A stretch of DNA of 64,000 nucleotides from Berberis thunbergii (lineage: Eukaryota > Streptophyta > Magnoliopsida > Ranunculales > Berberidaceae). Positions within the stretch are counted from its first letter, which is position 1; every line of letters starts with the position of its first letter. Below are positions 1 through 12,825 of the stretch, in pieces. The notes under the pieces are model-generated. The model ran no database searches. It was given only the letters and a program-made list of their open reading frames with translations, and was not told where the DNA came from. A program made the position numbers and the translations under genes. The DNA is taken from NCBI GenBank assembly GCA_003290165.1, contig QNQO01001827.1, forward strand, positions 1 through 64,000, written 5' to 3'.

Positions 1-929
1 TCGAGTTTTGCTTTGAAGAAAAGATCTCTGCTGCTAGTTGAGTTTTTCTTTGAAAAAGATATCTCTACTGCTGCTCCATTTTGCTTTGAAGAAGAGATGG
101 AACCTTTCAATTCCTTCTGGGCTTCATCATCACTGAAATTTTCCATTTAAGTTGGGTGGTGTTGTTGTTGATAAGGTAGGCTATAGTTTAATCTTCTTTC
201 TATCTTTGATGAAAACTTAACTATTGCTCCAAGTAAAGAAATGGTTGGTCAGACCTGAAATATCAGGTGCTACCTAAGAGCTCATCAGAAGAGATAATTG
301 TTGGGTCTTCTATGTGAGCAGGTACCTTCCCTCCCTCCCTTACACTTGGATTGATCAATTTCGATCTATCAATTTCTACTCTTGAATTGTGGATACAAGT
401 TGCCATCTTGATTTGGATAAAGGATAGTTTGTCATTTAAAAAATAAACATGACGACTTAACTTTGTATAAAAATTGTGAAAATAAGTTTGGGTGGCAAGA
501 AAATTATGTCATAAAACAGTGGCGTGATTATATTAAAGCGTAGTGGAACGTTCCTCTCTTCTTATCTTGTCTTTCTTATTTTCTCAAGCCTGTTTCTTAT
601 AGCATAATCTTAAGACTTTCTCTAGCTTGAGATAAAAGGATTCTAAAAAAAATAATGGAAAAAATATATATTAAATTAATTATTATTTGAATCCTACAAT
701 TTTTAATATAATTAGTGTTTAGTACAAATATTCATCAACAACTCTTTCGGACTTAACTATGGTTTAACATAAGGTAAGGGTAAAAATGTCTGAAAAATAA
801 TCTTGACTGATCAATGACGTGGACTCAAGGGTTCCATCAGAAAATGAGGATTAGAGTCGAATAATTTTCAAATGAGGACCAAACTCAAATAGCTATAAAC
901 TAATGAGTGTCAAACTAAAAAAAAACCCA
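1..929. other. Intergenic DNA, nothing recognised
   Basis: No open frame, gene motif or bounded transposon could be supported here. The first 320 bases contain short repeats of a GAAGA/TTTGCTTTGAAGAA type that could be part of an untranslated exon, but no splice-linked coding sequence was found. Confidence 0.3.
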
Positions 930-1815
930 TTTATTAATCTCACTGTTATTTATGAGTAGACAATCTTGGGAAGGTACTCATTGCTCAATCTTTGCAACAA
1001 GATGTAACTAGCACTTCATCACTAGCATAATTAATTGATTTGCAATTATATAACTAGAGTCACATGAAAAGAGATTTTTGCATTAGGGGCAATGTCGGGG
1101 TGTTTTTGGAAACCAATATTTTTTTAAGGTCATAAAAGCCTCAAATTTTTTTGCATTACAGGTAGTATTACTACATAGCAAAAAAATAGCCTTTACATCT
1201 TAAGGTCACATTTCTATGGTCTAGTTCATGTATAAAAAATGCTTCCAAATATCAGCAACAAACAAGATATATATCGAACAATTAAAGGAGTCGAGGGGTT
1301 AATGAACAAACCAGTGATTGCTTTCTCATAAATCAGCTTAAGTGTCACACGCTCCCTCTGGACTCTAGCCTTCAACTTCAGTACCATTAGCCGACAACGC
1401 ACTATGGTTTTGACTACTTGAGGAAGGAGTTCAACGCCCCATTACAATATTCATAATGGGGAAGTAACCACAGCATAATCACCCAACATTTGAAGTCTAG
1501 TGTCAGTCAGAAAAATACAGAACCTGCGATTCCAGAATCAAGGTTAAATAATCCAGTCCTAAAGCTTAAGTCAACAGAACAAGCATTTAATAACTGATAT
1601 TGTATACGGATTGAATTTCTGCATGTGATCAGCAGATTTTTTGATGTACTTGTCCTTGCACTGGGAAATGGTTTGGAGAACTATACTTAAAGGTGCCATG
1701 TGGACAAATAACTGATTAAAAGTAAGGTTTAATGAAACTAAAGAAGGATCTTCTAGAAATAAATGCTCCTTAAACTAAATAACAGAAATAAACGCGTTTT
1801 GAACTAAATACCTCT

Positions 1816-1890
1816 TATTTCTAACTTGGGATTCGACCTATGACCTCATAGTAGTTTCGAGAATGCCAACTCATGCCCTAAAAAGCAAAC
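1816..1890 (-). repeat. tRNA-like (SINE-type) stretch
   Basis: Read on the minus strand this gives GGGCATGAGTTGG, then about 25 nt further on ATGAGGTCATAGGTCGAATCCC. The second word resembles a Pol III B box (GGTCGAATCCC, complement of 1828-1838) and the first a degraded A box, as in tRNA-derived SINEs. The same stretch recurs in copy 2 at 10880-10950. It could be mistaken for a short exon because an AG precedes it. Confidence 0.3.
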
Positions 1891-2092
1891 AAAGTGAAGA
1901 TGAGCCTTTAATTATGTCAGAAAAACATTATAACGTAAAATTATTTCATGTACATGAAAGTCACAAGTGCTTAGAAAATGAGGATAACATACCTAAGCGG
2001 AGCAAAGAGTGATAAAAAACTTCCCATCCTCCTCGGTGAAATTTTTTCTTCAGTAGAAACCAAATGATGACACAATTTTAAGGTATGAGTAG

Positions 2093-2266
2093 TTACTCTT
2101 CTTCTCTCTCAGTAACAATGGGCATGCGAGGCTGTCCAGGTACTCGGCGAACTAAAACAGAAGTATTTTTGGTATCAACCATTGCTTCATCAGCATACCC
2201 TAAAGCGCAGATCTTCATCTTCAATTTTGGAAACTGTTGGCCAAAACCATGTTTACTCATGAGTAT
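2093..2266 (-). pseudogene. DWNN-domain (RBBP6/PQT3-like) exon fragment
   Basis: On the minus strand a TTTTAAGTCAG acceptor-like site is followed by an open frame of about 57 codons ending in TAA at 2093-2095. Its C-terminal part contains DEAM, KNTSVLVRRVPG and RMPIVTE, which closely resemble the end of the DWNN ubiquitin-like domain found at the N terminus of plant RBBP6/PQT3-type E3 ligases. The N-terminal half (SKHGFGQQ) matches only weakly and the acidic core is disturbed. The first domain exon, the zinc knuckle and the U-box/RING part are not found nearby, so this is a fragment. The parallel copy is at 11150-11311. The family call comes from remembered motif similarity. Confidence 0.55.
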
Positions 2267-2550
2267 CTGACTTAAAACTTTTTTAAGGACAAATTCCAGT
2301 ATACCCTCAAAAAATGCTTGGCATATATGACATGGCCCCCCAAGTATTTTTAAATTAGGTATGCCCCTCCTATGTGTAACTTACCTTTTCTATCATGCAA
2401 ACACGCTAAAATATCATTAAGTGATATTTGAAAAAATACAACTCAGCGAGGAGCTCAAAGAACAGTACAAACAAGAACAAAGAGACATAACAAAGATCAA
2501 GAAGAAGAGAAAGAGGCCCAAAATAGCAAGCTAAAGAGGTAAGACACCAC

Positions 2551-3330
2551 TCATCAGTAAGGATTGAAATTCAATAACGATTATGCCCCAATGCAAGGCC
2601 AAGCCATGATTTTTATCATGTTACAAAGGCTGTTGACCTCCAACTTCCTTCAAAACCCCCGATTAATCCTTTCCTTCCAGAGAACCCACAAAGCAATTAG
2701 CAACATGTTACACTGGCAAATTTGTGTGTTTCCCATTGGGTTGGTTGGAATTCCATCTACAGCTATTCATTAAAACCGCCCACACTATTTTAGAGATGAT
2801 AACGTTTAGAAAAAGTGGATTCGCATCAACTTCACATAGCGCACCAATGATTACTATAATGTTGAGAGATTTTTTTTCGTGATATTATCAACAGTAAGAA
2901 CTCTCCCATGGCAAGAGTCCAAAAGAAGAAGTTTTGACAGTGAGAAGTTTGCTTACGCCAAAAACGCCTAAGAAATTGAGAGGTGGATACTTTCTTGTAT
3001 AAACATATCCTCCTCGATCCCAGCGTTTACACAGTCAAAATGGCCGAAAAGACAAGCCACAGAAAGTCAGCCTGCATTGCTCAGGCTCAGGAGAATGGTT
3101 GTTTAAAGAAATAAACATTGGAACTCCAGAATGTTCCCCTTATCCCTAAGCATCTTGTCCCCTTTAAGAATACATCACTCGAGTTGGAAATTCTCTAGTG
3201 ATTTGTCAAGTTATGGAAAAGAGTTGGTGCAAAGTCTCCATTTCGTCCCATTTTAGATGAGTTTATGTTGCAGGGGTTCTAAGCTCTCATGGATTGATTT
3301 AAACAATGAGTGGGTCGGTCTAACGGTTGG
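2551..3330 (-). mobile_element. LINE fragment, zf-RVT region (copy 1)
   Basis: The minus strand encodes, across several frameshifts, the zinc-binding region that follows reverse transcriptase in plant L1-type LINEs. Visible pieces are a TVDNITKKNL-like word, a C-x2-C (CAMC) knuckle, and further on a tryptophan-rich WVLWKERINRGF-like word that ends the domain. No RT or RNase H part is attached and no intact frame survives. The same relic occurs in copy 2 at 13754-14470, so it predates the duplication. Confidence 0.45.
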
Positions 3331-4029
3331 GAGGAAGAGGCAAGGGTCATCAATAGGCCAACCTAGAGTGAAGATGGACTAACTCAATAATAGCAATAAT
3401 TGTAAGCTTAATAAATTATTTGCAAAATGATAGTATCCTTTTGCTAATAAATTCCAAAATGATAGATGACTAGTCCACGTATAGCAGCATAATGCACATT
3501 GAGGCCGTGCTATCAGTATATATACACAAAGGTATGAATGCATAAAGAGAACTTGTAGTCAATATAACAAGTAGTTGAAATAAATTATCTAAGTTTTCTC
3601 AAATAGAAATCTAAGGTTTCCTCTTAAAGGCAATGAGAATGTTTTATTGGACCAAAAAAAAAAAACCGCCAGTTTTAGCTGCATTTCATTGTGAAGTTAC
3701 TTACCATTTTGCAAAATGTTTGACATTAAAAACATTAACTTGAAACCCTTAGGTTTAAGTTGATTATGACTTGTAAGATGTTTGGAAAAAGAATTTGATA
3801 ATGCATACTTCCAACATTAAGCGTAAGTAGTTACACATTTGTCAAATATGAAAAGGGCATCTTAGAGCTTTCACACCCTTTGTTATTAATAAAGTAAAAA
3901 TGAAAAAATCACGTCTAATTGTCATCAAAGTTCATGTTGGAACATGAGCTGTTAAAGGATTTTCATAGAAGTAAGGAAGGCCGAAACTAATAATAAGATA
4001 TCTTACGGAGTTAGTGAAGAAGGATCTGA

Positions 4030-4100
4030 AATAGCTGGGATTGGATCTATGACCTCATGGTAGTGGTGCGAAACATTGGGACACCAACTCGTTCCCTGTA
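4030..4100 (-). repeat. tRNA-like (SINE-type) stretch
   Basis: The minus strand reads GGAACGAGTTGG, then CATGAGGTCATAGATCCAATCCC, the same layout of A-box-like and B-box-like words as at 1816-1890, with a degraded B box. The copy-2 equivalent is at 16219-16290. A preceding TTTTGGTTACAG makes it look like an exon, but the resemblance to the other tRNA-like stretch favours a SINE relic. Confidence 0.28.
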
Positions 4101-5947
4101 ACCAAAATAAAGATTAGCAAGATGAAGAAGAATGCATACTCCATGATAAGCACTTTAAATGCATGATTATTTTGTATGCAAAAGAGAAGTTTATTTCACA
4201 CATTTCATAATCTAACATTGTGACAGTTAAATAAATCATATCAAATGTAATCACAAATCTTAAAAAATGAATGCATTCAAAATGAAAATTTTCCATATAC
4301 AGTTATGTTGGTTGAAAAATATTAATAACTAACAAACATATTTCAGGTAAACCTGAGGATTATGGTAAACTACAGGCGTATTATCCAAGGAATGTGTTTC
4401 ACAAAATATTTTGTACTTTCAAGTAACCAAAACATTTCAAAATTTCACGACACATGTTGCATTGTCAACAAGGAGCTCTCAATCCCCATACATTTGTACC
4501 AGCTAGAACCCTACATTAAAGTTTGTTACGTGAATGCTTCTTATGTGATTACGCAATATACTAATATGTAGTTCAAATGACGATATGTATCTCTTGTGAG
4601 ACTTTATGTTGTTATTAAGAGTTTGAAGTGCATCACTTCAATTTTTCCATGTATAACCGAAATTTTTAACGAAATATGTTTTTAAATCAAGGTACCAAAA
4701 GTATCTCATTACATGAAATCATAATCCTTGGTCAAATCATACATTCTTATATGAATATATCATTGAGCTTTATATAACGAGCTAAACCATCTCGTAGTTT
4801 CATACTTGCTGTTACTGTTTAAACATGTTTATGCCAACAACCTGCAAGACCATAGTTTTAGCTAATTGGCAAACAACATCAGCAAAAGGTTTAACTACAA
4901 CCCGTAGTCATCCACTATTTAGTCAATGAGGTAGAAATTATTTAGAAAGTCGCAAAGAAAACAAATAATTATTCGTTGAAGTATCTAAATTATGTCGATA
5001 ATCATTTAAGTGAATTCTTTTCCATTTTACGATCCAATTCAATAGAAACCCAAATGATTGCTTCAATCTTTTACGCCATCGCTGCAGGATGATGAAAATC
5101 TGAAAATGAGATATAGTAAATAAGGAGAAGACCAAACTTCCATTAATCTCCTTTTTCGGAAAATCCATCAAAAAACCTGCTTCAACTTCCATAATGCATC
5201 TCAACCCGTATAGTTTCCATCATTACTGGTTATTTCCAACTTCTAATCTCCTGATTACCATAGACTACAAAATCGAGATCATTTAATGATCCATATAAAA
5301 ACATCAAACCTAGCATTGAAGATATGTGCATAGCCACGGCATTACCTATTTACCTCAACAAGTCATACAAACGTTCTTCACAAGAACTCTGAATTAACAT
5401 TATTTATTTGTTTCTTGCTTCTGACAAAATTTTGATACATAAAAATTAAGATCAGATCAGAACAACACAGGCAAGACATTTCACACCAATCAAAAGGTCT
5501 AACATATATACGTCAGGCCAATGAGTAAAAGATAATTGGCAATAACCCACACTAACTACTTATCTAAAGGCTCCCAATGATCTCCCTTATTTCAAAGGAA
5601 CACATCTTTTTTTTAGGTTCAAAATCTTTTACGATCTAATAAGATCACAATGAAACCTAAGGCATCCACAATGAAACCTAAGGCACCCCACCCCCTCCCT
5701 GATCCCTATCGATGCTCAAAACAAAAAGCAAAATTCAACCTAGAACAACTCCGACCCATTGACGGTATTTCCAAGAATACATGCTCAAAAGAGCTACCAA
5801 ATGACTGGGCAGGACGAATACTTACTTAAAATAGAGAAGAAGAAAATTTTACATTTTTATGGACTTTTAGCACATTAGATAACAAAAATGATGAAAAACT
5901 TCAAAACAAACCAAGAAACAAACATGCAGAGAAAAATTAAATTATAC

Positions 5948-6025
5948 CCATGGTGAAAAGTTGCTTCCTTGGAAGATCCGAACACCCAGTTTGCCATCTC
6001 CATGCTTCGCCACTACTAGAGTCAT
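5948..6025 (-). other. Candidate first exon, 78 nt (copy 1)
   Basis: On the minus strand an ATG at 6025 opens 26 codons beginning MTLVVAKHGDGKLG and ending FSPW, followed by a GTATAA donor-like site. Copies 2 and 3 (18192-18269, 56170-56247) keep exactly the same length and frame with only substitutions, although their flanks carry indels. That suggests coding constraint before or after duplication. I do not recognise the peptide and found no certain downstream exon. It may be the start of a decayed gene. Confidence 0.35.
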
Positions 6026-6435
6026 CTTCTTCTTCTTCACTTGCAAGCCTCGTTTTTTTTGGAACAAATCACTTAGAGGATTCTCCTTCAACTGGGAACA
6101 ATTACATGGGCTTCGATTCGAAACGTTTGATTTTTAGGGAGTTTGATAGATTGATTGGTATTGAGGTTCTAGGGATTGTGAGCAAATGTGCTTGTTGTTT
6201 GCAAGAGTGGGGTGGAGAGGAGGTTTTAAAGGCAAGCGAAGAGATGGTGAAGAGCCATCTGGCATTTTGCATGCCCGGTAGAATGAGGCACGGGTTTTGC
6301 ACGTGATGTAGACAATACCACACCCCATCTTAATTTCTCACAATCTTATTATCCAAGCAAATTAAATTTGAATTTAAGACATACATCTTCACTGATTACT
6401 TGTGAAAAAAATTATATGGTCGAGATTTTTTTGTA

Positions 6436-8160
6436 AGAGTGTCTTCAATGGTAAAAGTTAAAATAAAATAGGGAGATGAACCATCCTTCATCTTAGAGCG
6501 CTTCTACGCTGCCTGGTCCAATATGTATGGATGGTACCAGGCACGTGGAACCCTTGACAAAAAAAAAAAAAAAAACCAAAAACACTTTTAGGGCTCAAAA
6601 TGATATCCTCCTCCACAGAACCACCGTTAGGGTTCAGAAGATCATCCTCCAACTCCATTTCCCCTCTCAACCATGGAAGACACCAAAGTAGCCTCCGAAC
6701 AAAGGAAAGTCCAGTCGTCAAGAACATCTTCCTTTTCAATGCCCCACGGCCCGATTTCGATCCCCAAACAATGGGTTTTGGAGAAAATTTTGAAAGAAGC
6801 TCATAACAAAGATATGGGGAGGAAAAGAAGATATCTTGATAGTTGGGAGACACCCAGATTACAATCTTATGCTGGAGCATCCGAGTATTAGTCGATTTCA
6901 TCTCCAAAGCACATGGACCATGGATTTTGGATGAGAAGATCGAACCGATGGTTCTAGTGGAGATGAATGAAGGTGATACACTGAGGTTGGGTTCTTCAAC
7001 TAGGGTTTATAGACTACATTGGTTTCCATTGGATCGAGCATTCAATGTCGAAAGCTCGTTGCTTTCCTCAATTCTTGAAAACCCATTGCAATCTAAAGAG
7101 AAAGAAATGTCTCAGGTTAGAAACCCATTGCGTTGAAAAGGAAGATGTTCTTGACGATCATCCCTTTCTTCAGGACAGTAAAGACTGGGAGTTTCCTTTG
7201 TTTGGAGGCTTCTTTGGTGTCTTCCATGGTTGAGAGGGGAAATGGAGTTGGAGGTGGAAGAGGATCTTTTGAGCCCTAACGGTGGTTCAATTTGGAGGAG
7301 GATATCGTTTTGAGCCCTAAAAGTCTTTTTGGTTGTTTTTTTCAAGGGTTCCACGTGCCTAGTACCATCCAGGCATGGACCAGGCATATTGCACCAAGCA
7401 GCGGAGACTTTTCGTTCAATTTAACCAAAAGCTAAATTTAGTATCCCCCTATTTCTTCACCACTCCAATTACATCCCCTATTTTATCTTTTCATCATTAT
7501 TTTAATATATCTTCAACTTTTCTATACCAATTTAATTTCAATTATAATATTATTTATTTCAACTTAATATAATTATATTAATTTTAATTATACTATTATT
7601 AATTTTCACTTAATTTAAATTTGACTAATTAAAAATTTTGGGAGTTTTTAAAAAAATTGAGTATTAATAATTAAAATTTTATCATTATTTAAATATATCT
7701 TCCATTTTTTATTACATTATTTAGATAATTACTTTTTTAATTATACTATTATTTAAATTAGTATTAATAATTACTATTAATACTTTTATCATTATTTAAA
7801 TTAGAATTAATAATTACTTTTGTTTAAATTAGTATTAATTTATTTTTTATTATACTATTAATAATTTTTAATTATTTATTTATCATTATTTAAATTAGTA
7901 ATAATAATTACTTTTTAAAATTATACTATTATTTAGATACTTTTGTTTTTATTTTTGATTTGTTTTTAATTTAGAAAATTAAATATTGAAAATATTTTAT
8001 TAATATATGAGATATAGGGGATGGTTAACTTCCCCCTATAATATAGGGAAAAGTTGAAGGTAGAGCTATTATAGGAGATTGTTTAGGGGATGATTGGAGG
8101 GAGGATTTTCTCTATGAAACCCCTAAAATAGCCTAGGAGACGATTGGAGATGTTCTGAGG
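6436..8160. mobile_element. AT-rich MITE-like complex
   Basis: The left edge (GTGTCTTCAATGGT) and right edge (complement GAACATCTCCAATCGTC) resemble the inverted ends of common plant MITEs of the CATCTCCAA type. The interior is very AT-rich, with repeated ATTATTTAAATTAG words at 7480-8000 and no coding capacity. Copies 2 and 3 lack it between the words around 6330 and 8165. Exact ends and target duplication are not clear. Confidence 0.4.
6496..7410. mobile_element. Foldback element with long inverted arms
   Basis: The left arm (about 6496-6740) and right arm (about 7125-7410) are inverted copies. Both contain GCACGTGGAACCCTTGA, AGGGCTCAAAA, GATATCCTCCTCCA, CCATTTCCCCTCTCAACCAT and a AGAACATCTTCCTTTTCAA word in the same order. 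Arms of 250-280 bp around a 380-bp centre are typical of foldback or Mutator-like non-autonomous elements. Short open frames inside are by-products of the arms. It appears inserted within the AT-rich MITE complex. Confidence 0.6.
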
Positions 8161-8550
8161 TTTTTAAATTAAATCTTTCACTAAAAAATAATAAATAAAT
8201 AAACGTAGATTTGCAATTTCCATTTTTGAAAGGGTGTGATTATGTAGAACATGCCGTTAAACATTGAATAAACTTTCTTTTCTAACGATTTACTGTATGC
8301 TAGAATATTTCTATTGAAAACTTTATTATACAAGATTAAAGTTGTTAAGGTTGCTAACAACTTTGACTATGACGTGAGCTTATTAAATGCTCCTTACAAA
8401 AAAAAAATGTATCTAATTCAAATTTGAGGTACAAGATTGCATAAAGAAATATCATATCTTAGTAGATTGTGTCATTTTGTCTTGCGTAAGCATTTTAGAG
8501 TGCAAGTTCAAATCATGAAAAGTGAGTGAATTTAAAATTTTAAATTGTCT

Positions 8551-9738
8551 CTTACACATGCATTTCAGAATAAGGGTATGAAATATGTATCCCACTTTCT
8601 TCTTCTCGTACAGGTCGTCGCCTCTCTCCCTCTCCCACACTACCTCTTCTTCTCACACAGGCTATCGCCTCTCTCCCTATCCTTCTTCTCCTTCGCTTCA
8701 CACTCTGTTTTTTTTTTCATCCTCGTTCTACGACTAAGAGTTTTATACTCGCAGATACCCTCGCAACGGCACATGCACGTGGGGAACCTATCCTCGCACG
8801 ATCAGCCGCGAGGGTAAAAAAAAATTTATAGTGCAACGGGATGGAAAAGAAGAGGGAGGGGCAATGACAGAATCGATGTGGAAATCCTGTAAAGGCTCTT
8901 AATCTTGTGCTTCTTTGACTTCGCCTTCAATTTTGATTTGAGATAATGGAGAGGATATATGCGAATATGGGAAAGAAAAAATTATATGGGAAAGAAAAAA
9001 TTAGATGGATAGCCCTTGTAAGAGTAAGTTGTGTTGCCAATTATTCAATGCCATCCATAAATGATGGATAAAACATACTCCAAAAGTGCAAAGAAAAATC
9101 ACACAATAAGCCACATCAGCAACAGACGTAGAAAGTGAAATTTTCATTGGTCTAATTTCTTTAGACCATTGGTCTTGATGATTCATAGAAAGTGAATGGT
9201 TCATCTGTAGTCATGCACATTATAAGGGTATCGTCATTCTTCCAACCATTTTTGCTCATTGCACATGCCAGACACAGTACGAGCTATTTTGTCAAAAATA
9301 ATGTAGAGATCAGAATTACGATTAGATTACATCTTATAAATAAGTGAGGGTTCACGCTTTATTACTTGGTAAATATTGCATTTGTCAATTTCTGCACAAA
9401 TTTATACAAGGTGGATTGCTTCTTGCAAGCAAATGACACTTCCTGAAACCTCACTTGCAATAAAAAAAAAAAAAAAAAAAAAAAAAAGCTTTCAGTATCT
9501 CCTGCAATAAGAAAAATCCCAAACTCTGATACATCTTCAAGAAGGTCGTACACTCAAATTGGTGTAGTTGCTCAGTCCATTAAGATATGCCCTCATTCTG
9601 CAGACAGAAACGTATATACATACAAGTTAGTAACTACCAAGTAATACACTAATCAGGGATACAAATTGGATATGTGTGTGTTCCATGTATCCATTTGAGG
9701 CTGAGTATTGGAAGGTACAATTAGAGCAATCATATGTA
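8551..9738. other. Spacer between repeat copies 1 and 2
   Basis: No coding sequence is supported. It holds pyrimidine-rich CTCTCCCTCTCC stretches near 8620-8690, a run of about 26 A at 9462-9487, and a short tRNA-like word near 9560. The A run may be a retroposon tail, but no element body could be assigned. Confidence 0.35.
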
Positions 9739-11144
9739 TTTAATAATCTCAAGTTATTTTTATGAGTAGACAATCTTGGGAAGATACTCAGTACTCAATC
9801 TTTGCAACAAATGCTAGTGCTAGCACTTCATCAGTAGCATTGATTATATTGATTCGCAATTATATACAACTAGCAGTCAGGTGCAACTTACGAGTGGTCA
9901 CTATCTACCTAAAAATTTAAATAAATTTCACGCAAATCAGATTTTAAATACTTCTTTCGATATAAAATATAAGTCGATATGTTTAAGAGTCATAAAAATT
10001 CGGAGAGTTTCTAGAAAGGTTTGGATATAATGGGGAGAGCAAGAAACTTTTAACATTTGGACGACTTTAGCCATAAAATTTTTTTTGCATTAGGAGCAAT
10101 CTAGGGGTATGGAAACCAAATAATTTTATGGTCATAAAGGCCTCAAATTTTTTTGGCATTATAATGGTATAAACTACATAAGCAAAAAATAGCCTATTAC
10201 ATCTTAAAGTCATACTTCATGTCTAGTTCATGTATCCAAAATGCTTCCAAATATCAGCAACAAACAAAGATATATACCTGAACAATGAAAAAGTCGAGGG
10301 TTAAGGAACAAACCAGTGATTGATTAGCTTAAGTGTCACAGCTCTCCTGTGGGACTCTAGCCTTTCAACTTCAGCACCATAAGCGACAACGCACTATGAT
10401 TTGGACTACTTGAGGAAGGAGTTCAACGCCCATCACAATATTCATAATGGGGAAGTAACCACTAGCATTATCTCCAACATTTTGGAGTCCAGTGTCAGTC
10501 AGAAACATACAGAACCTGGGATTCCAGAATGAAGGTTACAAAATCCAGTCAAGCTTGAGTCAACAGAACAAACCATTTAATAACTGCTTATTGTATACGG
10601 TTTGAATTTTCTGCATGTGATTAGCAGATTTTTTTTATGTACTTGTCCTTGCACTGGGAAATGGTTTGGAGAAATATACTTAAAGGTGCACGTGGACAAA
10701 TAACTGATTAAAAAGAAGTAGGATTTAATTAAACTAAAGAAGGATCGTATGAATTAAGGATGATTCACTTTTTGCTGTAAACTCCAAGATGTAAAATATA
10801 GAGAAGACACTTCTAGAAATAAATGCTCTTTAAACTAAATACAGAAACAAATGCTTTTTGAACAAAATACCTCTTATTTCTAACTTGGGATTCGACCTAT
10901 GACCTCATAGTAGTTTCAAGAATGCTGGCTCATGCCCTAAAAAGCAAACAAATTGAGCCTTTATGTCATAAAAACATTATAAAACATAAAATTATTTCAT
11001 GTACGTGAAAGTTCACAAGTGCTTAGAAAATGGATAACATACCTAAATGGAGCAAAGAGTGATAAGAACTTCTCATCCTCCTCGGTGAAATTCTTCTTCA
11101 GTAGAAACCAAATGATTACACAATTTAAGGTCTGAGGTAGTAGT

Positions 11145-11311
11145 ACTCTTCTCTCTCAGTAACAATGGGCATGCGAGGCCGTCCAGGAACGGCGAACTAA
11201 AACAGAAGTATTTTTTGGTATCAACATTGCTTCATCAGCATACCCTAAAAGCACAGAACTTCATCTTCAATTTTGGAAACTGTTTGGCCAAAACCATGTT
11301 TACTCATGAGT
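11145..11311 (-). pseudogene. DWNN-domain exon fragment (copy 2)
   Basis: Counterpart of 2093-2266. The frame is broken: one extra base after the GFGQ region and a short deletion before VPGRPRMPIVTEREE. The last word is read cleanly in one frame and matches the DWNN domain C terminus better than copy 1 (GRPR instead of GQPR), showing both copies descend from a real DWNN exon. No function is expected. Confidence 0.5.
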
Positions 11312-11456
11312 ATCTGACTTGATAAGAGATATTTGAAAAAATACAACTCAACAAGAAGCTCAAAGAACCAATGTTTTAAAAAGCGTTTTTCGGCCTCAAG
11401 GCGGTCAAGATTTTTCCGAGGCATAGCGAGGCGTTTTTTATTAAAAAATGATAAAA

Positions 11457-11480
11457 TATATATATATATATATATATATA
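11457..11480. repeat. (TA)n microsatellite
   Basis: About 12 TA units inside the left part of the 2.3-kb hAT element. Confidence 0.9.
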
Positions 11481-11755
11481 AACAAATTGCAAACAAATAG
11501 ATTGACATGTCCCAATAAAAATGATACTTTGAAGATTGTAAATGCAATTATCACAAGAGAATTGCAGAAATCATGTTTAAAACAATTTTTGGATTTAAAA
11601 TACAAAATTTCTCAATTAGAATTTAATATTTGAACAAGTCACAATGTGCAAGTCCATTTTCAGTCTAATAATGGCCATTGACCATAAATACTTGCACTCA
11701 TTAATTGTCATCTTGACTATGCCATGCCACTTGCAATTAAATAGTGTAATTATTC

Positions 11756-12825
11756 ATCTCCACCTAGGATGCACGGACTCGGATACGCGTATCGTATCGG
11801 ATACGGATACGACACGGTGACTCGGCAATTTTCAAAAAATTAGGACTCGGCGACACGTCAAACCTTATTTTTATTTTTATATTTTATTAAAAAAACTATT
11901 AACATAATGTCATAACTCATAAATAATAATTAATAATCTAAATATATAAAACATCTAAATGCAATGAGCTTAATTAATGAAATTATTTGAATGAATGAAA
12001 AGTTTAGATACATAAATGAAAATTAGGGTAATGGATTCTAATATGGGTTGGGCCTAATTTGGACCCTACACAACACATCAATGTAATCAATATAGATAGC
12101 ACAAAGTAATGGAAGTCAATCCATTTTGCCTCGAAATGAGTGTAGCACCTATCACGAGGCAAAATGGATGGTGGGGGTAGCATCAGGCTAACCCCCAGTG
12201 CGCTGTAGCAGTGCTATATCATTTATGAGATTGGTCAGTATACTTTGTTCTTATGGATAAAAGCGAAAGGAAGTTGCAGAAACCGATCTCTCCCCTCCCA
12301 GTCGAATCAACTTGAAGACCCAATTCTCAACTTGAAGAAAGGAAGTTGAAGACCCAGTCGATCTCTCTCCCAAATTCTCAACTTGACGCAGGAAGTTGAA
12401 GAAACAGAGATCTCCCCTCCCAGCTCGATCGATCTCCCCTTCCTGCTCGGTCGACCTCCCTGATCTCCCCGATCGATCGATCTCACTGATCTCCCTGATC
12501 TCCCCGATCGACCTCCCTGATCTCCCCGATCGATGATCCGCTCGATCGATCTGATCTCTCTGATCGATGATCTCTGTGCTCGATCTCTGGGAAGATTTCA
12601 GCCATCCGATTTTATCAAGATCTAAAGAAAAAAATTTATCGACAACCGAATCCTGACCGTGTCCGGACCGAGTCAAGCCGTATCCTGACCAAGTCACGTT
12701 GACCGATACGTTGACCGCGTGTCGGATACGTATCGAACGCGAATCGCACACGTATCCGTATCCGACTCGCATATTTAGGGGATTCGGAGGGTTTGATCAC
12801 GAATCTGTGCTTCCTTGATCTCCAC
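11756..12825. mobile_element. hAT element nested in the 2.3-kb hAT
   Basis: The element spans 11764-12817. Its ends are CTAGGATGCACGGACTCG and, complemented, CAAGGAAGCACAGATTCG, flanked by a perfect 8-bp duplication ATCTCCAC (11756-11763, 12818-12825). Subterminal CGGATACG words are repeated in both orientations near each end, the usual layout of hAT transposase sites. The interior 12420-12600 is a GATC/CTCCC-rich run. A long minus-strand open frame across it translates to Arg/Ser/Gly repeats and is not a gene. Confidence 0.75.

Larger units (their letters stand above)
930..8550. repeat. Segmental repeat block, copy 1
   Basis: Colinear with 9739-18970 (copy 2), and in its right part also with copy 3 (about 54840-57000). 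The match starts around the shared words TATGAGTAGACAATCTTGGG at 951 and 9761 and continues in order with many small indels. Large differences are a 2.3-kb hAT and about 1.1 kb at 14515-15620 present only in copy 2, and a MITE complex at 6436-8160 present only here. The block holds a DWNN-like gene fragment, LINE remnants, tRNA-like stretches and a conserved 78-nt candidate exon. Confidence 0.75.

Noticed and set aside
4030..4100. Splice-like exon starting after TTTTGGTTACAG
   Set aside because: The same B-box-like and A-box-like layout as at 1816-1890 fits a tRNA-derived SINE better than coding sequence.
6102..6328. Minus-strand frames upstream of the 78-nt candidate exon
   Set aside because: Reading frame is interrupted or shifted in the other two copies, unlike the 78-nt segment.
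9561..9610. Possible tRNA gene (GTAGTTGCTCAGTCC word)
   Set aside because: Only an A-box-like word; no acceptor stem, anticodon arm or B box at the right distance.
12251..12772. 173-codon minus-strand frame with Arg/Ser/Gly/Asp repeats
   Set aside because: It follows a GATC/CTCCC simple-sequence run and hAT subterminal repeats, so it is not a protein family.
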